From: Meandrina meandrites
Taxonomy: Eukaryota; Cnidaria; Anthozoa; Scleractinia; Meandrinidae
Length of the DNA stretch: 64,000 nt
NCBI GenBank assembly: GCA_963693305.1
Contig: OY855915.1
Coordinates: 12,805,840 to 12,869,839, forward strand
Reading direction: 5' to 3'
The notes below the pieces were generated by a model, which made no database searches, was not told the DNA's origin, and saw only the letters and a program-made list of their open reading frames with translations. Positions 20,690 through 32,000 of this stretch are shown here, in pieces; the first letter of the stretch is position 1; every line of letters starts with the position of its first letter. The translations under genes and the position numbers were made by a program.

Positions 20690-20850
20690 TTCTGCCAGAG
20701 CTTATCCCAGTTTCTGCAGCATTAAGCGACTAGGAGTGTTTCTACTCCTCCCTGTATGGGATGGTAGTCCATCGCAGGGTTACCCTCCCCCCAGCATTAT
20801 TTCGCTGGTACCTATTTCTATCTTGGGTGGAGAGAGGCACTATGAGTGTA
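20690..20850 (-). mobile_element. SINE family 2, 3' portion, split by a MITE
   Basis: Matches the body of the fuller SINE at 29.39-29.65 kb (words CATCGCAGGGTTACC, GGTGGAGAGAGGCAC). The rest of the same SINE continues at 21,453. Confidence 0.65.
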
Positions 20851-21452
20851 TTGCTGGTTTTCACTGTCATGCCACCAAAAAGTAGATCCAAAATTATTCA
20901 GTGAAAAAACGCGAGAATATTACAGGTTGTAGAAAATTACCAGATATTCTGTTTTTCCAAGTCTCAGGTTTGTACAGTATTTATTCCGCACTCGAGTTAT
21001 CGGTCAAAATGTTCCACACAAATTTACAGAGCACAGTATGGAAACGCCATGTTGGTGCCCATGCAGTTGGCCACCAACACGGCGGCTGGAAATCAATGAA
21101 AACATCTGGAATTCACTTCTGCTATAAAAGGCAGTTAGATCATTCTCATGAACAAGTAAACATTCACATAAACACTTTTTGCGAAACCTCAACTGTTCAG
21201 ATTGTTAAAAATCACAGGATAAGGCATTTTTTAAGTCGTGACAGCCTTCTAGCGGTCACCTTGATGTTGTGAAGCGTGAAATTCCGAAATTCAAAATGAT
21301 CTATCTTAAAGACGACGGCTGCTATCGAGCTAAAAACCTTCAACAAGATATATATTAAGAATGTCTAATAGCCAGTGAAGGATGAAAATTCAGGGGTCTT
21401 GCGATTCTGGATTTTAGAATTTTGATGACGTAACGTCCGTGAAAACCAAGAA
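20851..21452. mobile_element. MITE copy 2, inserted in a SINE
   Basis: Starts TTGCTGGTTTTCACTGTCAT and ends CCGTGAAAACCAAGAA. The SINE flanks are continuous when compared with the copy at 29.4 kb, apart from a few lost bases. Non-coding. It contains a CACCAACACGGCGGC block shared with copy 3. Confidence 0.7.
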
Positions 21453-21552
21453 TTGCCCAAGAGCACAACTCATTGACCCCAGCCAGGGCTTGAACCTGGA
21501 CTGTTCGATCCGGAGTCAAGAGCACTAACCATTAGGCCATCGCACCCCCGAA
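21453..21552 (-). mobile_element. SINE family 2, tRNA-like head
   Basis: On the minus strand: A-box-like TGGCCTAATGGTTAGTG and B-box-like GGTTCAAGCCC, then GTGCTCTTGGGCAA. This is a tRNA-derived pol III promoter head. Its body lies across the MITE at 20,690-20,850. Confidence 0.6.
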
Positions 21553-22264
21553 TTTGCTGAAAATAATAATAAAAAAACCATTACACCAGTACAAATGTAC
21601 AATAAAATGTAATTTGTCTCAACTAACGTGACCTGTATAACGTTTGTCAAGTTAAATAAGTCAAATAACTGATTTTTACGGCCACCTTTGGTCAACTTTC
21701 TCCACCGTTTGATCTTGTTTATTCCTGCGTGATTGCTTTTAACCCCTTTCACAGAATTTCAAGAAAAAAAATTAAACATCTGTACTGTATTGTACAATCC
21801 TTCGTTTGCTGTAATCGTACAATCCTTCGTTTGACACGGGCACTGCAGCCAAAGCATTCTGCTGAAGAAAATATAGTGTACACAATTGAATGGAATAAAA
21901 GGAAACAATGACTCACCTCAACTGTACAAAGAAATTCCTGACACTCTTGAGGTCTCTTGAATTGATGTTCTTCTTGAAATACTCGAAAAAGGCACCGAAA
22001 CAGAAAGGATTGGCCAACATAGAAAGCAAAAATGCGATTTCCACATGGCGCACTGCATCTGTCTGTCATGTCTGTCAAATGTCTTATCAATCTTATCTAT
22101 CTCAAAAGCCAGTTAAAGTGTTGATGGGCTTCTGACAGCAAAAGGTGACGTAGTGTCTGTTATTGTCTGGTAATGTCACGTCTCACAAGTTGTAAGTGAC
22201 ATTCAAAACCCACCCACAACATAGAAAACAAAGACGAGCATTTGCTGACCTTGTGACACACTAA
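21553..22264. other. No recognisable gene
   Basis: A near-duplicate GTACAATCCTTCGTTTG occurs twice around 21,793-21,832. The short open frames overlap on both strands and show no domain. Confidence 0.4.
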
Positions 22265-22400
22265 AATAACCAAAAATTAAATCACGTTCACGGGCACGTG
22301 AAAAGATGCTCGAAATGAGAATCACGGATCACTAATAAATAAATGCTTAAGTCACGTTTCACGAGAAAATAAATTGCCCCAATCACGCTTCACGTAAAAA
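22265..22400. repeat. TCACG-motif dispersed repeat, copy 2
   Basis: CACGTTCACGGGCACGTG, GTCACGTTTCACG and ATCACGCTTCACG, oriented opposite to the block at 2.8-2.94 kb and again next to a SINE. Confidence 0.45.
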
Positions 22401-22420
22401 GTATAGGGGACCCTCTATGC

Positions 22421-22580
22421 AGGATGTCACGTATGAACCTAGTAAAAGATCTTGCTCACCATGAGTTCTTGTAGATCGGTGGATAGAGTGCCTGACCAGT
22501 GTTTGGGAGGTCATGGGTTTGATTCCTGTTGGGCACTCGGATTTCTTTCTTTGTCCCAACCTCGCAACATGTTGAATATT
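22421..22580 (+). mobile_element. tRNA-derived SINE, copy 4
   Basis: The plus-strand head with GTAGATCGGTGGATAGAGTG and GGGTTTGATTCCTG, then TTTCTTTGTCCCAACC. Nearly identical to copy 2 but inverted. The following AAGCTTAAAATATACCATC also matches sequence next to copy 2. Confidence 0.65.
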
Positions 22581-23520
22581 TTGCGTTTCACATTTCATTG
22601 CCAAGCTTAAAATATACCATCTTTCTTTATTTTTTATTTTGCAATTAAATCTGCAGATCGCACAAAAGCTTAGTGGAGTTTAACAAGAGCAAACTGTAAG
22701 GGTAAGTGAAAACTATGCTGAAAGTGATGATACAACATATATACATGTAACTTCAACAAATTTGACTCAAAAGACTCTAAAAATTACTTTTGCCCAGGTT
22801 GTTATAACATCATTCAGTGCCACCATAAGTCTTATTGAACCATGTATTTTTAATTCTAGGGCCTGGTTGATCAAATAATAATAAATGTAGTGAACATTAT
22901 ATGTATATCTAAATTGATGAACAAACCTCCCTCTCTCTGAACAATAAGGACTGGTGTTAAAAAAATGCACACAGTTAAATTAAGTATGAAAAAGATCCTT
23001 TGGATGACCACCCTGCATCCACTTTAGTTTTATTTGCAATATAAGACTGCCAATTGGCGTGACAAATAGTTTAAATACAGTGTACAATGTAAATAGAATA
23101 CTACACTTTATTAAAAACTAGCAATGGTACATGCACTGTATATTGCAATTCATGAGTTTTGATCAGGCAATGGTATTTGAGCTAATATACCATTGACCAC
23201 AAATATGGTAGCCAATATGCATCAACAAAAACAGCGGGGAGCTTAAATATCGCAATTTTTGGGGTGTTTTTAATAAAACAATTATTCCACTCACACTTAT
23301 TGGATATGAGATCGTTAAAGCCAACTTGGCGCAACCCGCCTTGTTGGCTTTTTTTTTTATCTACCATCTTTTATCCAACGTGTGCTCATGGAATAATTGT
23401 TAAATATTCACATTACACCAATAAGTGGTAAGATATTGTAGTTGAAAGTGAAACTTGATGCAGGTCATCTGAACTGTGGTGTAGGAAAACTAAAAGTAAT
23501 GGGCCATTTTTAATAAGAAT
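22581..23520. other. No recognisable gene
   Basis: AT-rich; short frames only. Confidence 0.4.
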
Positions 23521-23529
23521 TGTTAGTAT

Positions 23530-24045
23530 ATACCACACAAGTGAATAGTGCTTTCCGAGCTCGCTGATTGGTTAACTCAGAGGTGATTAGCAAGGTACTA
23601 TTCATCTCTGAGCAGCCGAAAGAGAAACAAAATGGCTTCGCCTGTCGCTTTTAATGAGTTTACAGCGTTAAAGAACTTTTATCTCCAAAACGGTTATACA
23701 CAGAAACAAAAATGACAACACATATATAAATGCTAATTTGAATGGAAAAAAACAATTGTTGAATAACAAAAGGAAAAACGCCTAGACCAATAATAAGCTG
23801 AATTGACAATTTCTGTGAATACATTACAATTCAAATAACAACTGTCAAATACTTTCGCAATAACAATAGCCTTGGGTACCGAAAGTAATGTTTTGGTCTG
23901 CTAGTAATTCATCTTGTGTCTACTAAAACAATTATTCATCTCAATGTCGGTGAAAGTACCGGTAGTAGGTATTTACCTAGCTGCTTCCTGACTCGGTAAA
24001 TATCCACCACTATTCACCTCCACTTCAGTGAATAATATTTATTGT
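23530..24045 (+). mobile_element. Possible relic of a DNA transposon with a 27-codon leader frame
   Basis: GTGAATAGTGC near the left and ACTATTCACC near the right are inverted relative to each other. Between them an ATG at 23,632 opens MASPVAFNEFTALKNFYLQN and stops after 27 codons. It resembles the opening of transposon-associated proteins abundant in cnidarians, but the rest is missing. Weak call. Confidence 0.25.
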
Positions 24046-25199
24046 TAACTATATTAGAGCACTGAAACTGTTAACAAGCATCTTTGGCTGCGGATGGCTT
24101 GGATGGAAATGGATTGCAACTTGAAAAATTAATGTGGTGATTTTTATTGACTGTCTGGCTTTCAAAAAGAATTTTAGGAGGTGGCTGCCCTCGTGTGCCA
24201 CCCACAATAGACCAATAATTTATACTTGTAAGAAGCTGAAAACACCTTACCTTTATAGGGAGCTGCACTATCTTTAGCCGGGGATTCATGACAGAATACC
24301 TGCCAGAACTCCTGTGGGTACCAGGTCTTATTTAAGGCCCTGTTACTTTTTTCTTAAATTGTTTTTCTTTCTTATGTGATAGGTGCTACATGTACATGCT
24401 GAAGAAAGTTTACAAGAAAGTTAACCAACACTATCATGGATCTTCAACAATAACAAGGATAATCAATTGTTGATTAATATACACTAACTACTGCAGTACC
24501 TGTAATCTACTGCATAATAACTTTATAAAATTAGGCTTAGGAATGAATGGCAAATTACTTGTGCACCTGTATATTGAAAAATAGGATCAAGTTAATGTTT
24601 GTTGCATCAATTAACATTAGAGGGAACTTCTGATTAATTTTAAAACTGATGTCAACTTTTGTTTCAAGTCAAAATAATATAAAATAATTAGCTCTTACGT
24701 GTACTAATCGAGCGGGAGGTCTGCTTAGGAGAATCTTGACCGAGGTTGTGAATACAGACCGAATGCAGTGAGGTCTGTACTCATGACCGAGGTAAATAAT
24801 GTATGCTGTGAGTAAGATACCTTGTACTGAGGAAGATGCCTAGTTTTTTAACACTTTAAAAAAATTTACAATGTAGCATGACCACAGTATACTTTTACAC
24901 GCTGGAAGTCAAATTTTCTGACACATTTTGTGAAGAAATAAGGGAAAATATATATACATGTAGTACATGTAAAACTGAGGTCCTTTTATTAAGCGTTTGG
25001 TTTATTTATAGTTTCAGTTCAATGGATTTGTAGCTGTTGTCATTTTTTCTTGAATTGGTATTTAAGTTAAGTTCAAGTGTGCAAGGAACATTAGACAGTA
25101 TCAGCTATGCCTCAATGCAAATCATCATAAGTTTTGTCTATAAAGAAATTAAATCTGCTATACAATACTAATAAGAGAACATTTCGAAATACAATTGAC
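24046..25199. other. No recognisable gene
   Basis: AT-rich. Near 24,720-24,790 there are GACCGAGGT repeats (three within 70 bp). No coding region is supportable. Confidence 0.4.
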
Positions 25200-25776
25200 T
25201 ATAAAAATAAGCGAAATAAGATTACGATGTTTCGGAATCATCTTGACTCCATTATCAAGTAGAAATAAAGATAACGGTCGAGTTTCGAATTTAAATGCAA
25301 ATAAAGGTGACAGAGTATGTTAGAATATTTAAAAGAACTGTTTCGCGGTAATTAGCGTTCACAGTGTCGGGGCGTGCTGCATTAAGATTAAATAAATACT
25401 TTCGCACGTATTGAGTCTGACTGCGTGTTAAGTGTAGGTTTTCTTTCACGAATGAGCAGCATTTCGTTAACTAAACAATCCAGTTTTCCTTGGCATTTCT
25501 TTAACACGGAAAACATCTTTGTTAGGTCGGGACTCGCGACACAGTAGACTTCTTTAATGTGCTTGCCAATAACAGAGGTTTTATGCTCCTCTATGCGTTG
25601 ATGAAGATGTCGTGTTGTATAACCAATATAATCAGCATCACACTGATCACACTTGAAGGAATAAACTACGCACTGATTGTTCATCAAAGCGGGCTTCTTC
25701 TCTTGTAACTTCAACTTGTCGCCGATCTTAGCACTTGTGTAAACCGGTTGAATCTCAGTTCCAATTTTCTTTCCAA
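25200..25776 (-). pseudogene. Penelope-like element 3' end with GIY-YIG endonuclease domain
   Basis: The minus frame ends at 25,388. It contains VVYSFKCDQC and, nine residues on, YIGYTT, with Arg40 and a later Glu84 in LVNEMLLIRERKPTLN. These are the GIY, YIG, Arg and Glu landmarks of the GIY-YIG nuclease that Penelope-like retroelements carry C-terminal to their reverse transcriptase. Upstream the frame extends to about 25,776 (DLGKKIGTEIQPVYTSAKIG), where the sequence flips strand. The 3' untranslated stretch to about 25,200 has a TTGATAATGG...CCGAAACATCG motif common near the ends of such elements. It is 5'-truncated, so no reverse transcriptase is present. Catalytic residues look intact. 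Confidence 0.75.
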
Positions 25777-25990
25777 GATCATCAACTCAACAATTGCTAC
25801 GTTTGTCGATTCTGTGGCCCAACCCCATGGTGAAATCTCTGAGGCTGACAGAGAAGCACAAAAACCCGTACGGATTACTCTACCTTTTAAAGATCAGAAA
25901 TCTGCTGACGGCGTACGCAAACAGCTAAAAGATCTTGGAAAGAAAATTGGAACTGAGATTCAACCGGTGTACACAAGTGCTAAGATCTGG
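25748..25990 (+). pseudogene. Penelope-like fragment in inverted orientation
   Basis: The plus frame reads NSTIATFVDSVAQPHGEISE, continues through ITLPFKDQKSADGVRKQLKD and ends GTEIQPVYTSAKI at about 25,986. The last 50 bp are the reverse complement of 25,733-25,776, so this piece is the segment that should precede the minus-strand GIY-YIG part. The two halves of one reading frame therefore lie back to back on opposite strands, as after twin priming or an inversion. Confidence 0.65.
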
Positions 25991-26029
25991 CGCGTTCGTT
26001 TCAAAAACAAGACAATGCCCCTACCCCGT

Positions 26030-26300
26030 GGGAAATTTTTTTTTTCAAAAATGCACCATTCCCCGCATGTTCCCGGGGGTTTCCTAGGGGTATACCCGGG
26101 GTCAACCCCCGGGAAAGCCAATGATAAGTGCATTACTTCAGAAAGGAATTTGTCTGAATTTAGTACGCATATGGTATATTTTTCCCACTCGCACGTTTGT
26201 GTTAAATGCCGTAAAAGAGCCAGGAATTTTTTTTCTTTTCTTTTTTTTTTTTTTGGGGGGGGGGGGGTGGGTGTGCGCTGATAAAAGCCTTCTGGACTGT
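26030..26300. repeat. GC-rich inverted repeat and T/G homopolymers
   Basis: CCCGGGGGTT at 26,072-26,081 faces AACCCCCGGG at 26,104-26,113. A long T run then a G run lies at 26,228-26,270. It may be the end of a MITE; no coding. Confidence 0.45.
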
Positions 26301-26308
26301 GAGTCAAT

Positions 26309-26399
26309 GGATTAATGCATCGCAAATCGCTTTCGATACTAACATTTCCCAAACGCATACTCCATGCAAAATAGTCGAATCTCGAAGAGATCTTTGATT
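26309..26399 (+). repeat. 90-bp duplicated block, copy 1
   Basis: GGATTAATGCATCGCAAATC through TCTCGAAGAGATCTTTGATT recurs with two or three differences at 28,728-28,822. Confidence 0.8.
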
Positions 26400-27860
26400 T
26401 TATACTAGTAATCCCGGTAGAGGTAATAGTTCTCACTACAGCTGCCCGCGCCTTTATATCATTTTATTTACAGCAATAATCTAATATTAGTGGAGTACAT
26501 TTGATTATTGGAAGTCCATGGACTACACAATTAGGCGATTTTTTCGACTATTTTGCTTGGTTACAACGAAAATGGTAAGAATTGGGATCATTGGGTTGGT
26601 ACTCTCTGACCCACATTTTTGTATACTCTCAAGGGACTTTTTTAATTTGTCAAGGGAATACTTTTCGCTGTGGGCGATAAAAACGTCACTGGATAGGAAT
26701 GCGTCAGCAGTTCTCGATCCCGAAGTGTTATTTTCACGCGTCGCTCGTCATTTAGCCTGTCTGGCCTTTTGCAAACTACAGGTAGGTATTTTTCAAAGAT
26801 CTGTGCTATTCATCGATTGAATCGCTTAGTTTTACATGCTTAAAAGCTGCTCCGAATCTTCATTGTCAGAGCATATTGGCGAATGCTATTTTCTATTGTT
26901 ATAAGGCTATTGTTTGTCGTCTTCACTTTAAGTATATGTATTTATTTAACTCTGAAAAGCCTCATCAGGGATGGGTTAATAAAATTTGTATTGTATTGTA
27001 TTGTATTGTATTGTATTGTATTGTAAAGAAGTATTTTTAGCTCGTCACGCAATCTTTTGTTTTGATCACAATTCACGGACTTGATCACGACTTAATGCAG
27101 CTTCTCAAGACTTCAGACAGGAAAATGCTAATGTACAATATTGCTTCGAACTTAAATGGAATTTTTAGAAGGATCGGTAAAGCCACTTAGTGAAAAATTG
27201 ACTACAAAAAGCCGTCGGGCTAAAATTAAACTTACGCTTTAGCGTGAATAATGCAGGATCTCACGGCTTCAAAAATATGCAGAGTTTTGAAGCTTTAATA
27301 CATTAGTAGCTACATCTTGAAATGAGAATTAATCTAAAACAAAACTTCCTTCAAGTTTCTTTCATTTGCCCAGTTTACGTCTGGAATTTTAGGCTTCTGA
27401 AGCGTATTGATTTGAAAAGCGCATGGTGACATCTGATATGCAGCTTGCGGCCGACTTACCATCGAGTTGTTGTTATTGTGTTCAGTTTACGACCTTTTAC
27501 ATGCAAAGATCTACTACAGTCCTTCGGAAAATGCAAACAAGTATTTTTTTGTTATTAGTTATAGTAATGGATAGCATAAAAAGCAATCTGAGTGTTAATT
27601 TTGTGGAAGGAATTCAGTAGTTTTCCGCTATCTCACGGCACCATGATTCGCAAATTATTATCTCCAATTACCGCTTTTCTGTACCAAGATAATACCACTG
27701 GTGATTAAATAAATGTCAGTGACAGTTGTACAGAAAGAAAACCTACCTTTCACCAGAGCGTTTTGAACTAGTGTTATATTTTGTAGAAAGAGTTCGTGTT
27801 TTTGCGAGTTGTTAAAATGACGCGCGGAGGTGAAAAAATTTTTTTCACCGTCTTCAAGTT
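26400..27860. other. No recognisable gene; probable retroelement tail with TGTAT microsatellite
   Basis: GGGATGGGTTAATAAAATT followed by about eight TTGTA units at 26,985-27,025 has the look of a LINE 3' end. A plus frame at 26,518-26,780 ends in a good donor, CTACAG|GTAGGT, but I do not recognise it. The remainder is AT-rich. Confidence 0.35.
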
Positions 27861-27874
27861 TGGTTTCGGATCAT

Positions 27875-28730
27875 CCTGGCGTATCTAATCGAACAAAATC
27901 GAACAAAAATCCAATCGAACTCAATCGAACGATTGGTGTTCGATTGGGTTCGGCAATCGAACAAAATCGAACATCTGTTTTGCTGTGAGTTCGATTTTCG
28001 AACCAATCGAACCAATCGAACCAATCGAACAAAATCGAACTAATCCGATGCAATTTTGTTCGGACGCCGGAAACTAGTAAAACGCGTAGGGTTTAGTCAC
28101 TATCAGCCTTTATTTAATGGGAATAAAGAAAAATAACTTCATACTGAATATAATTGTTGAAACAGAACAGAACAAAGTCAGTGTCAACGATTGATACTCA
28201 TGTACTCCCGGATGTACTGTGAGTGTTGATAAGAAATGGCTTATATGATTATCTTCGATGTGATTGTAAACAGACAGAAAGACAGACAGACAGAAAGATT
28301 GGAGCCAATCTTCTTATAGATGAGAAACTCTTCTCCCACATCTTCACTGAACCGACATTCTTGGTAGCCTTTTACACTACACGAAATCTTGATACGTGCA
28401 GTGTCCTCCCGGGTCTCCTTGGATGTAGCTCCCTGACGTTTTCGACATTTTTACTGAAAGCCGGGTGAGAAGGGAAGGGGAAAGCTAGCAGTGATTTGAC
28501 CTTAAGACTGAATTTCTACAGACCACGTGCCTATCATGCGATGTGAATATTGTCCTATCGAACAAGGGTACGGTAATCGAACGTTCGATTAAGTTCGATT
28601 ACTGATCGTTCGGTAATCGAACGTTCGATTGTGTTCGATTGGCAAAATTTTATTGCGAGTTCGATTATGTTCAATTGAGTTCAGCAATCGAACGATTGGT
28701 GTTCGATTGGGTTCGATTAGATAAGCCGGG
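27875..28730. mobile_element. MITE with AATCGAAC subterminal repeats
   Basis: Inverted ends (CCTGGCGTATCTAATCGAAC and, reversed, CCCGGCTTATCTAATCGAAC) enclose two dense AATCGAAC/GTTCGATT arrays at about 27,885-28,045 and 28,555-28,720. Both arrays share the block CGAACGATTGGTGTTCGATT. The middle is non-coding and has a short (GACA)n-like run near 28,275. Target duplication not resolved. Confidence 0.6.
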
Positions 28731-28822
28731 ATTAATGCATCGCAAATCGCTTTCAATACTAACATTTCCCCAACGCATACTCCATGCAAAATAGTCGAAT
28801 CTCGAAGAGATCTTTGATTATA
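28728..28822 (+). repeat. 90-bp duplicated block, copy 2
   Basis: Direct repeat of 26,309-26,399, adjoining the right end of the AATCGAAC element. Confidence 0.8.
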
Positions 28823-28916
28823 TTATGCCGAGTACGTCGCGACATTTTCTACTGTGCTGGAATTTCCCTGTTGCGTGACACCGCTCTATCTGTCGCATTC
28901 ACATCTAAACTAGCGG

Positions 28917-29837
28917 CCCCAGGGGGGGAGGGGGGGGGGTACTCCTTTAATTTTACTACGGGGGTGAGCCGCTGACTCCCTGAGACTCTTGACCTGTTCC
29001 AGAGTAAAAATGATGAATTTGCGACCTTGTTCCAGAGAAAAATTGCAAAAAAGGTACCCTGTTCCAGACTTGAAGCAAAGCAACTAATGCGTACGTGATC
29101 CAGAGTGAAATTGGCATCCAGAGTGACATCGGAGCGACTTTTAATAGTTAAATGAACATTTATTTAACTCAACTGTTTAATGAATAACTGGTTAATGTAC
29201 TGGTTAAATAGGTTACAGAAATGCGAGACACGATCGATAACGTACGTGACGTGACCGATCACGCAACGAAAATGGCCTTTTTTGTGGAATACCACGGGAA
29301 ACAGCAGATATCACAAAGCAAGCGACGGACGGGAGCGGAGTTAGCTATACTAGACCGTGGTTAATCAGGTAGGTAGGAAGGTAAAGTCTGCTTACGAGCC
29401 AAGGGGCCCATCAGGCCGGAGCTTATCCCGGTTTCCGTAGCATGAAGCGACTAGGAGTATTTCTACTCCCCCCTGGATGGGATGCTAGTCCATCGCAGGG
29501 TTACCCCCAGCAGTAAATTTGCTGGTACCCATTTATACACCTGGGTGGAGAGAGGCACTATGAGAGTAAAGTGTCTTGCCCAAGAACACAACGCAGCGCC
29601 CTGGCCAGGGCTCTAACCTGGACCGCCCGATCCGGTGTCCGCGCCTCCCAGGATCAGGATTCTAGGGGAAATTCGACACTATTCCAGAGTCAAACCTGAA
29701 ATAAAATATACCCTGTTCCAGAGAGAAAGGGCGATTTTTATACCCTGTTCCAGAGTCAGAGAAGCAAAAAAACATACCCTGTTGAGCGGCACATACCCGT
29801 ATAGCCCATATATGGGAGTACCCCCCCCCCCCCCGGG
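28917..29837. mobile_element. DNA transposon (hAT-like, non-autonomous) with 8-bp target duplication
   Basis: ACTAGCGG is directly repeated at 28,909-28,916 and 29,838-29,845. The ends are CCCCAGGGG and CCCCCGGG, each followed inward by a G/C run and GGTACTCC (inverted on the right). The interior repeats ACCCTGTTCCAGAG several times. An 8-bp duplication fits hAT-type integration. A SINE lies inside at about 29,390-29,650. No transposase frame. Confidence 0.75.
29390..29650 (-). mobile_element. SINE family 2, fullest copy, inside a DNA transposon
   Basis: Minus orientation: GGTTAGAGCCCTGGCC head, then TTGTGTTCTTGGGCAAGACA, then GCCTCTCTCCACCCAGG, with a GGTA-rich tail near 29,370. The conserved TTGGGCAAGACACTT core is a known type of SINE central motif across invertebrates. 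It serves as the reference for the split copy at 20.7-21.55 kb. Confidence 0.65.
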
Positions 29838-29930
29838 ACTAGCGGTTATCATCAGTTGATTTATGTGCACGTTCGAGTATTGTTAGGATTGACAAGTTAC
29901 CAGAAATCACCTTAAAAAATACGTCCGACC

Positions 29931-29990
29931 TCTATTAAGCGGCCACCCTCAGGACTTTGAAAAGTGGCCGCTTAATAGAGGTTGGCCGCC
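29931..29990. repeat. Inverted repeat CTCTATTAAGCGGCCAC
   Basis: CTCTATTAAGCGGCCAC faces GTGGCCGCTTAATAGAG across a short spacer. It resembles the terminus of a transposon or a collapsed MITE. Confidence 0.6.
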
Positions 29991-31090
29991 TAATGGCGGT
30001 ACAATATAAGGAATATAAATTGGATAGGGATGGCAGTAAACTGATGATTTTATTGACTCTGCATAGCAAAATGCTTTTAAAACGTGAACATATATGAAGA
30101 TAAATCCAAAATTCATTGTAACAAAACATCAAGTGCATTCCCAGCCCATGCATAGTTCTAGCTCTAACACAGAGGGCACGTAGTTGAAGTGTACAGCATT
30201 TTGTGAGGGAAGAAAATATAGGATGAGTAGAAAAAAAAAATAGAAAAGTTGAAAACCCAACAGAGAAAATATTTCGTACAGCTTTTCAGTTACAGCTTAG
30301 TGTTCCAGTTCATTAACCGTAGCAAGCACCTGTTGTTTTGTTGTGGATCATTAGCGTTGAAGTGTAACTGTAACCTGCACTAGCCTTTTGTTTAACTGTT
30401 ATCTACCTGCACTGTTCTGAAAGTGATTAATCTTGTAAAAGCGAAATTCCCTTTTAGCCAATAGTTCTTCAGGAAATGTATTAGATAATGCTTAAGTAAT
30501 GCATAATGCATGACATTACCTAATGCGTAAGCATCGAAGTTTCGGCTTAAATAGAGTTGTACTGCAAAGTATTATTTGGCTACAGATTAAAGTCTACGTT
30601 GGACCCAAGTTCTGTCCACTGTTCTACTCGTCTCCGAAGATTTTGTTTGCTGTAACAGATCCCGAACTTCCCTCAGCCAGCGTGTGTTCCCCGAGTTAAG
30701 TAGTGCTACAGGATTATTCAGAAATTGTCAAGAGAGCCAAAAAACGTGTTACCACAATTTCTTCGGGTTGATAATGTACTGAAAAATATGCAAAACATCG
30801 ATGACAAGTTTCTTAGGCCTGCAGTTCTTGTTTTCTTGTTGTTATCAGCAGAGGTAATAGAGGGAAATGGTTAGAAAGTCCGGCAAATATCAAAGAATCA
30901 AACAAAGAGGCCAAGATTTATGTTGGAAGGTCCATGACCGTGCACATCTTTTGTTTTGCGCTCATATATTATGCATGAGTTACGTAATCTGCGTAAGTGC
31001 AATGCTTTTGTTGGTTAGTTTGTATTTTGTCAGGTCTTGTGCACGGTCAACCTCCAAAATAGCGAACAAAAACCTATAACGAAAAATTTT
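29991..31090. other. No recognisable gene
   Basis: Includes an imperfect palindrome around 30,486-30,535 (ATGCTTAAGTAATG ... CATTAC ... GTAAGCAT). The plus frame at 30,867-31,079 is hydrophobic at its C-terminus but unidentifiable. Confidence 0.35.
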
Positions 31091-31099
31091 GATCCAAAA

Positions 31100-32000
31100 T
31101 GTTTACTGTGTGTTGCCTCGGTCGACATATCGGTCGACAGTCGGTCGATACTCGGCTGGTTTTCACTGTCACGCCACAAAAAAGTAAATCCAAAACTATT
31201 GAGTGAAAATACTCAAGAATATTATAGGTGGTAGAAAATTACCAGATATTCTGTTTGTCCAAGTCTCGGGTTTGTACGGTATTCCGTACTCGAGTTATCC
31301 GTCAAAATGTTTCACACAAATTTACAGAGCTCTGTATGGAAACGCCATGTTGGTGCCCATGTTGTTGGGCACCAACATGGCGGCCGGAAATCAATGAAAA
31401 CATCTGGAATTCACTTCTGCTATAAAAGGCAAGTAAGCACTCACATAAACACTTCTCACAAAACCTGAACTGTTCAGATTGTTAAAAATCGTAGGATAAG
31501 GCATTATTTTGAAGCATACGTGACAGACTTCTGGCGGCCATCTTGATGTCGTGTGGCGTGAATTCCGAAATTCAAAATGGTCTATCTTACAGACGGCGGC
31601 TGCTATCGAGCTAAAAACCTTCAACAAGATATATATTAAGGATGTCTAATAGCCAGTGAAGGATAAAAACTCAGGGGTTTTGCGATTCTGGATTTTAGAA
31701 TTTTGATGACGTCACGACAGTCGGTCGATAGTCGGTCGACAGTCGGTCGATAATTGGTCGATTGTCGGTCGATAGTCGGTCGATATATCGGCCGAGAGGT
31801 ATGTCGGCCGATATAGCTTTTAGTTCACCGATACGTTGCCGACACTTCGCCGACACTTCGTTGATACTTTGCCGATACTTCGCCGATACTTCGCCGATAC
31901 TTCACCTAGTATCGGTCGATAATCGGTCTATAGTCGGCCAATAATCAGTCGATAGTCTGCCGATATGTCGGTCGAGATGTATGTCGAGTTATACAGTTTT
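31100..32000. mobile_element. GTCGGTCGATA satellite-type element, interrupted by a MITE
   Basis: Dense GTCGGTCGATA/GTCGGTCGACA words at 31,117-31,152 and 31,715-31,985, with a CTTCGCCGATA sub-array at about 31,840-31,905. The left end, TGTTTACTGTG with TTGCCTCGGTCGACATATCG, reappears inverted at about 39,690-39,740, indicating a dispersed element with that terminus. Confidence 0.6.
31153..31716. mobile_element. MITE copy 3, inserted in satellite
   Basis: Left end GGCTGGTTTTCACTGTCAC matches copies 1 and 2. The right end stops at GATGACGTCACG without the expected GAAAACCA, so the terminal bases are lost. The interior is nearly identical to copy 2. Confidence 0.7.

Noticed and set aside
25200..25262. 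Second hammerhead motif downstream of the GIY-YIG stop
   Set aside because: TTGATAA replaces CTGANGA and only three closing base pairs are possible; at most a decayed relic.
25960..26436. 158-codon minus frame
   Set aside because: Runs through poly-A/poly-C tracts and an inverted repeat; low-complexity Pro and Lys runs.
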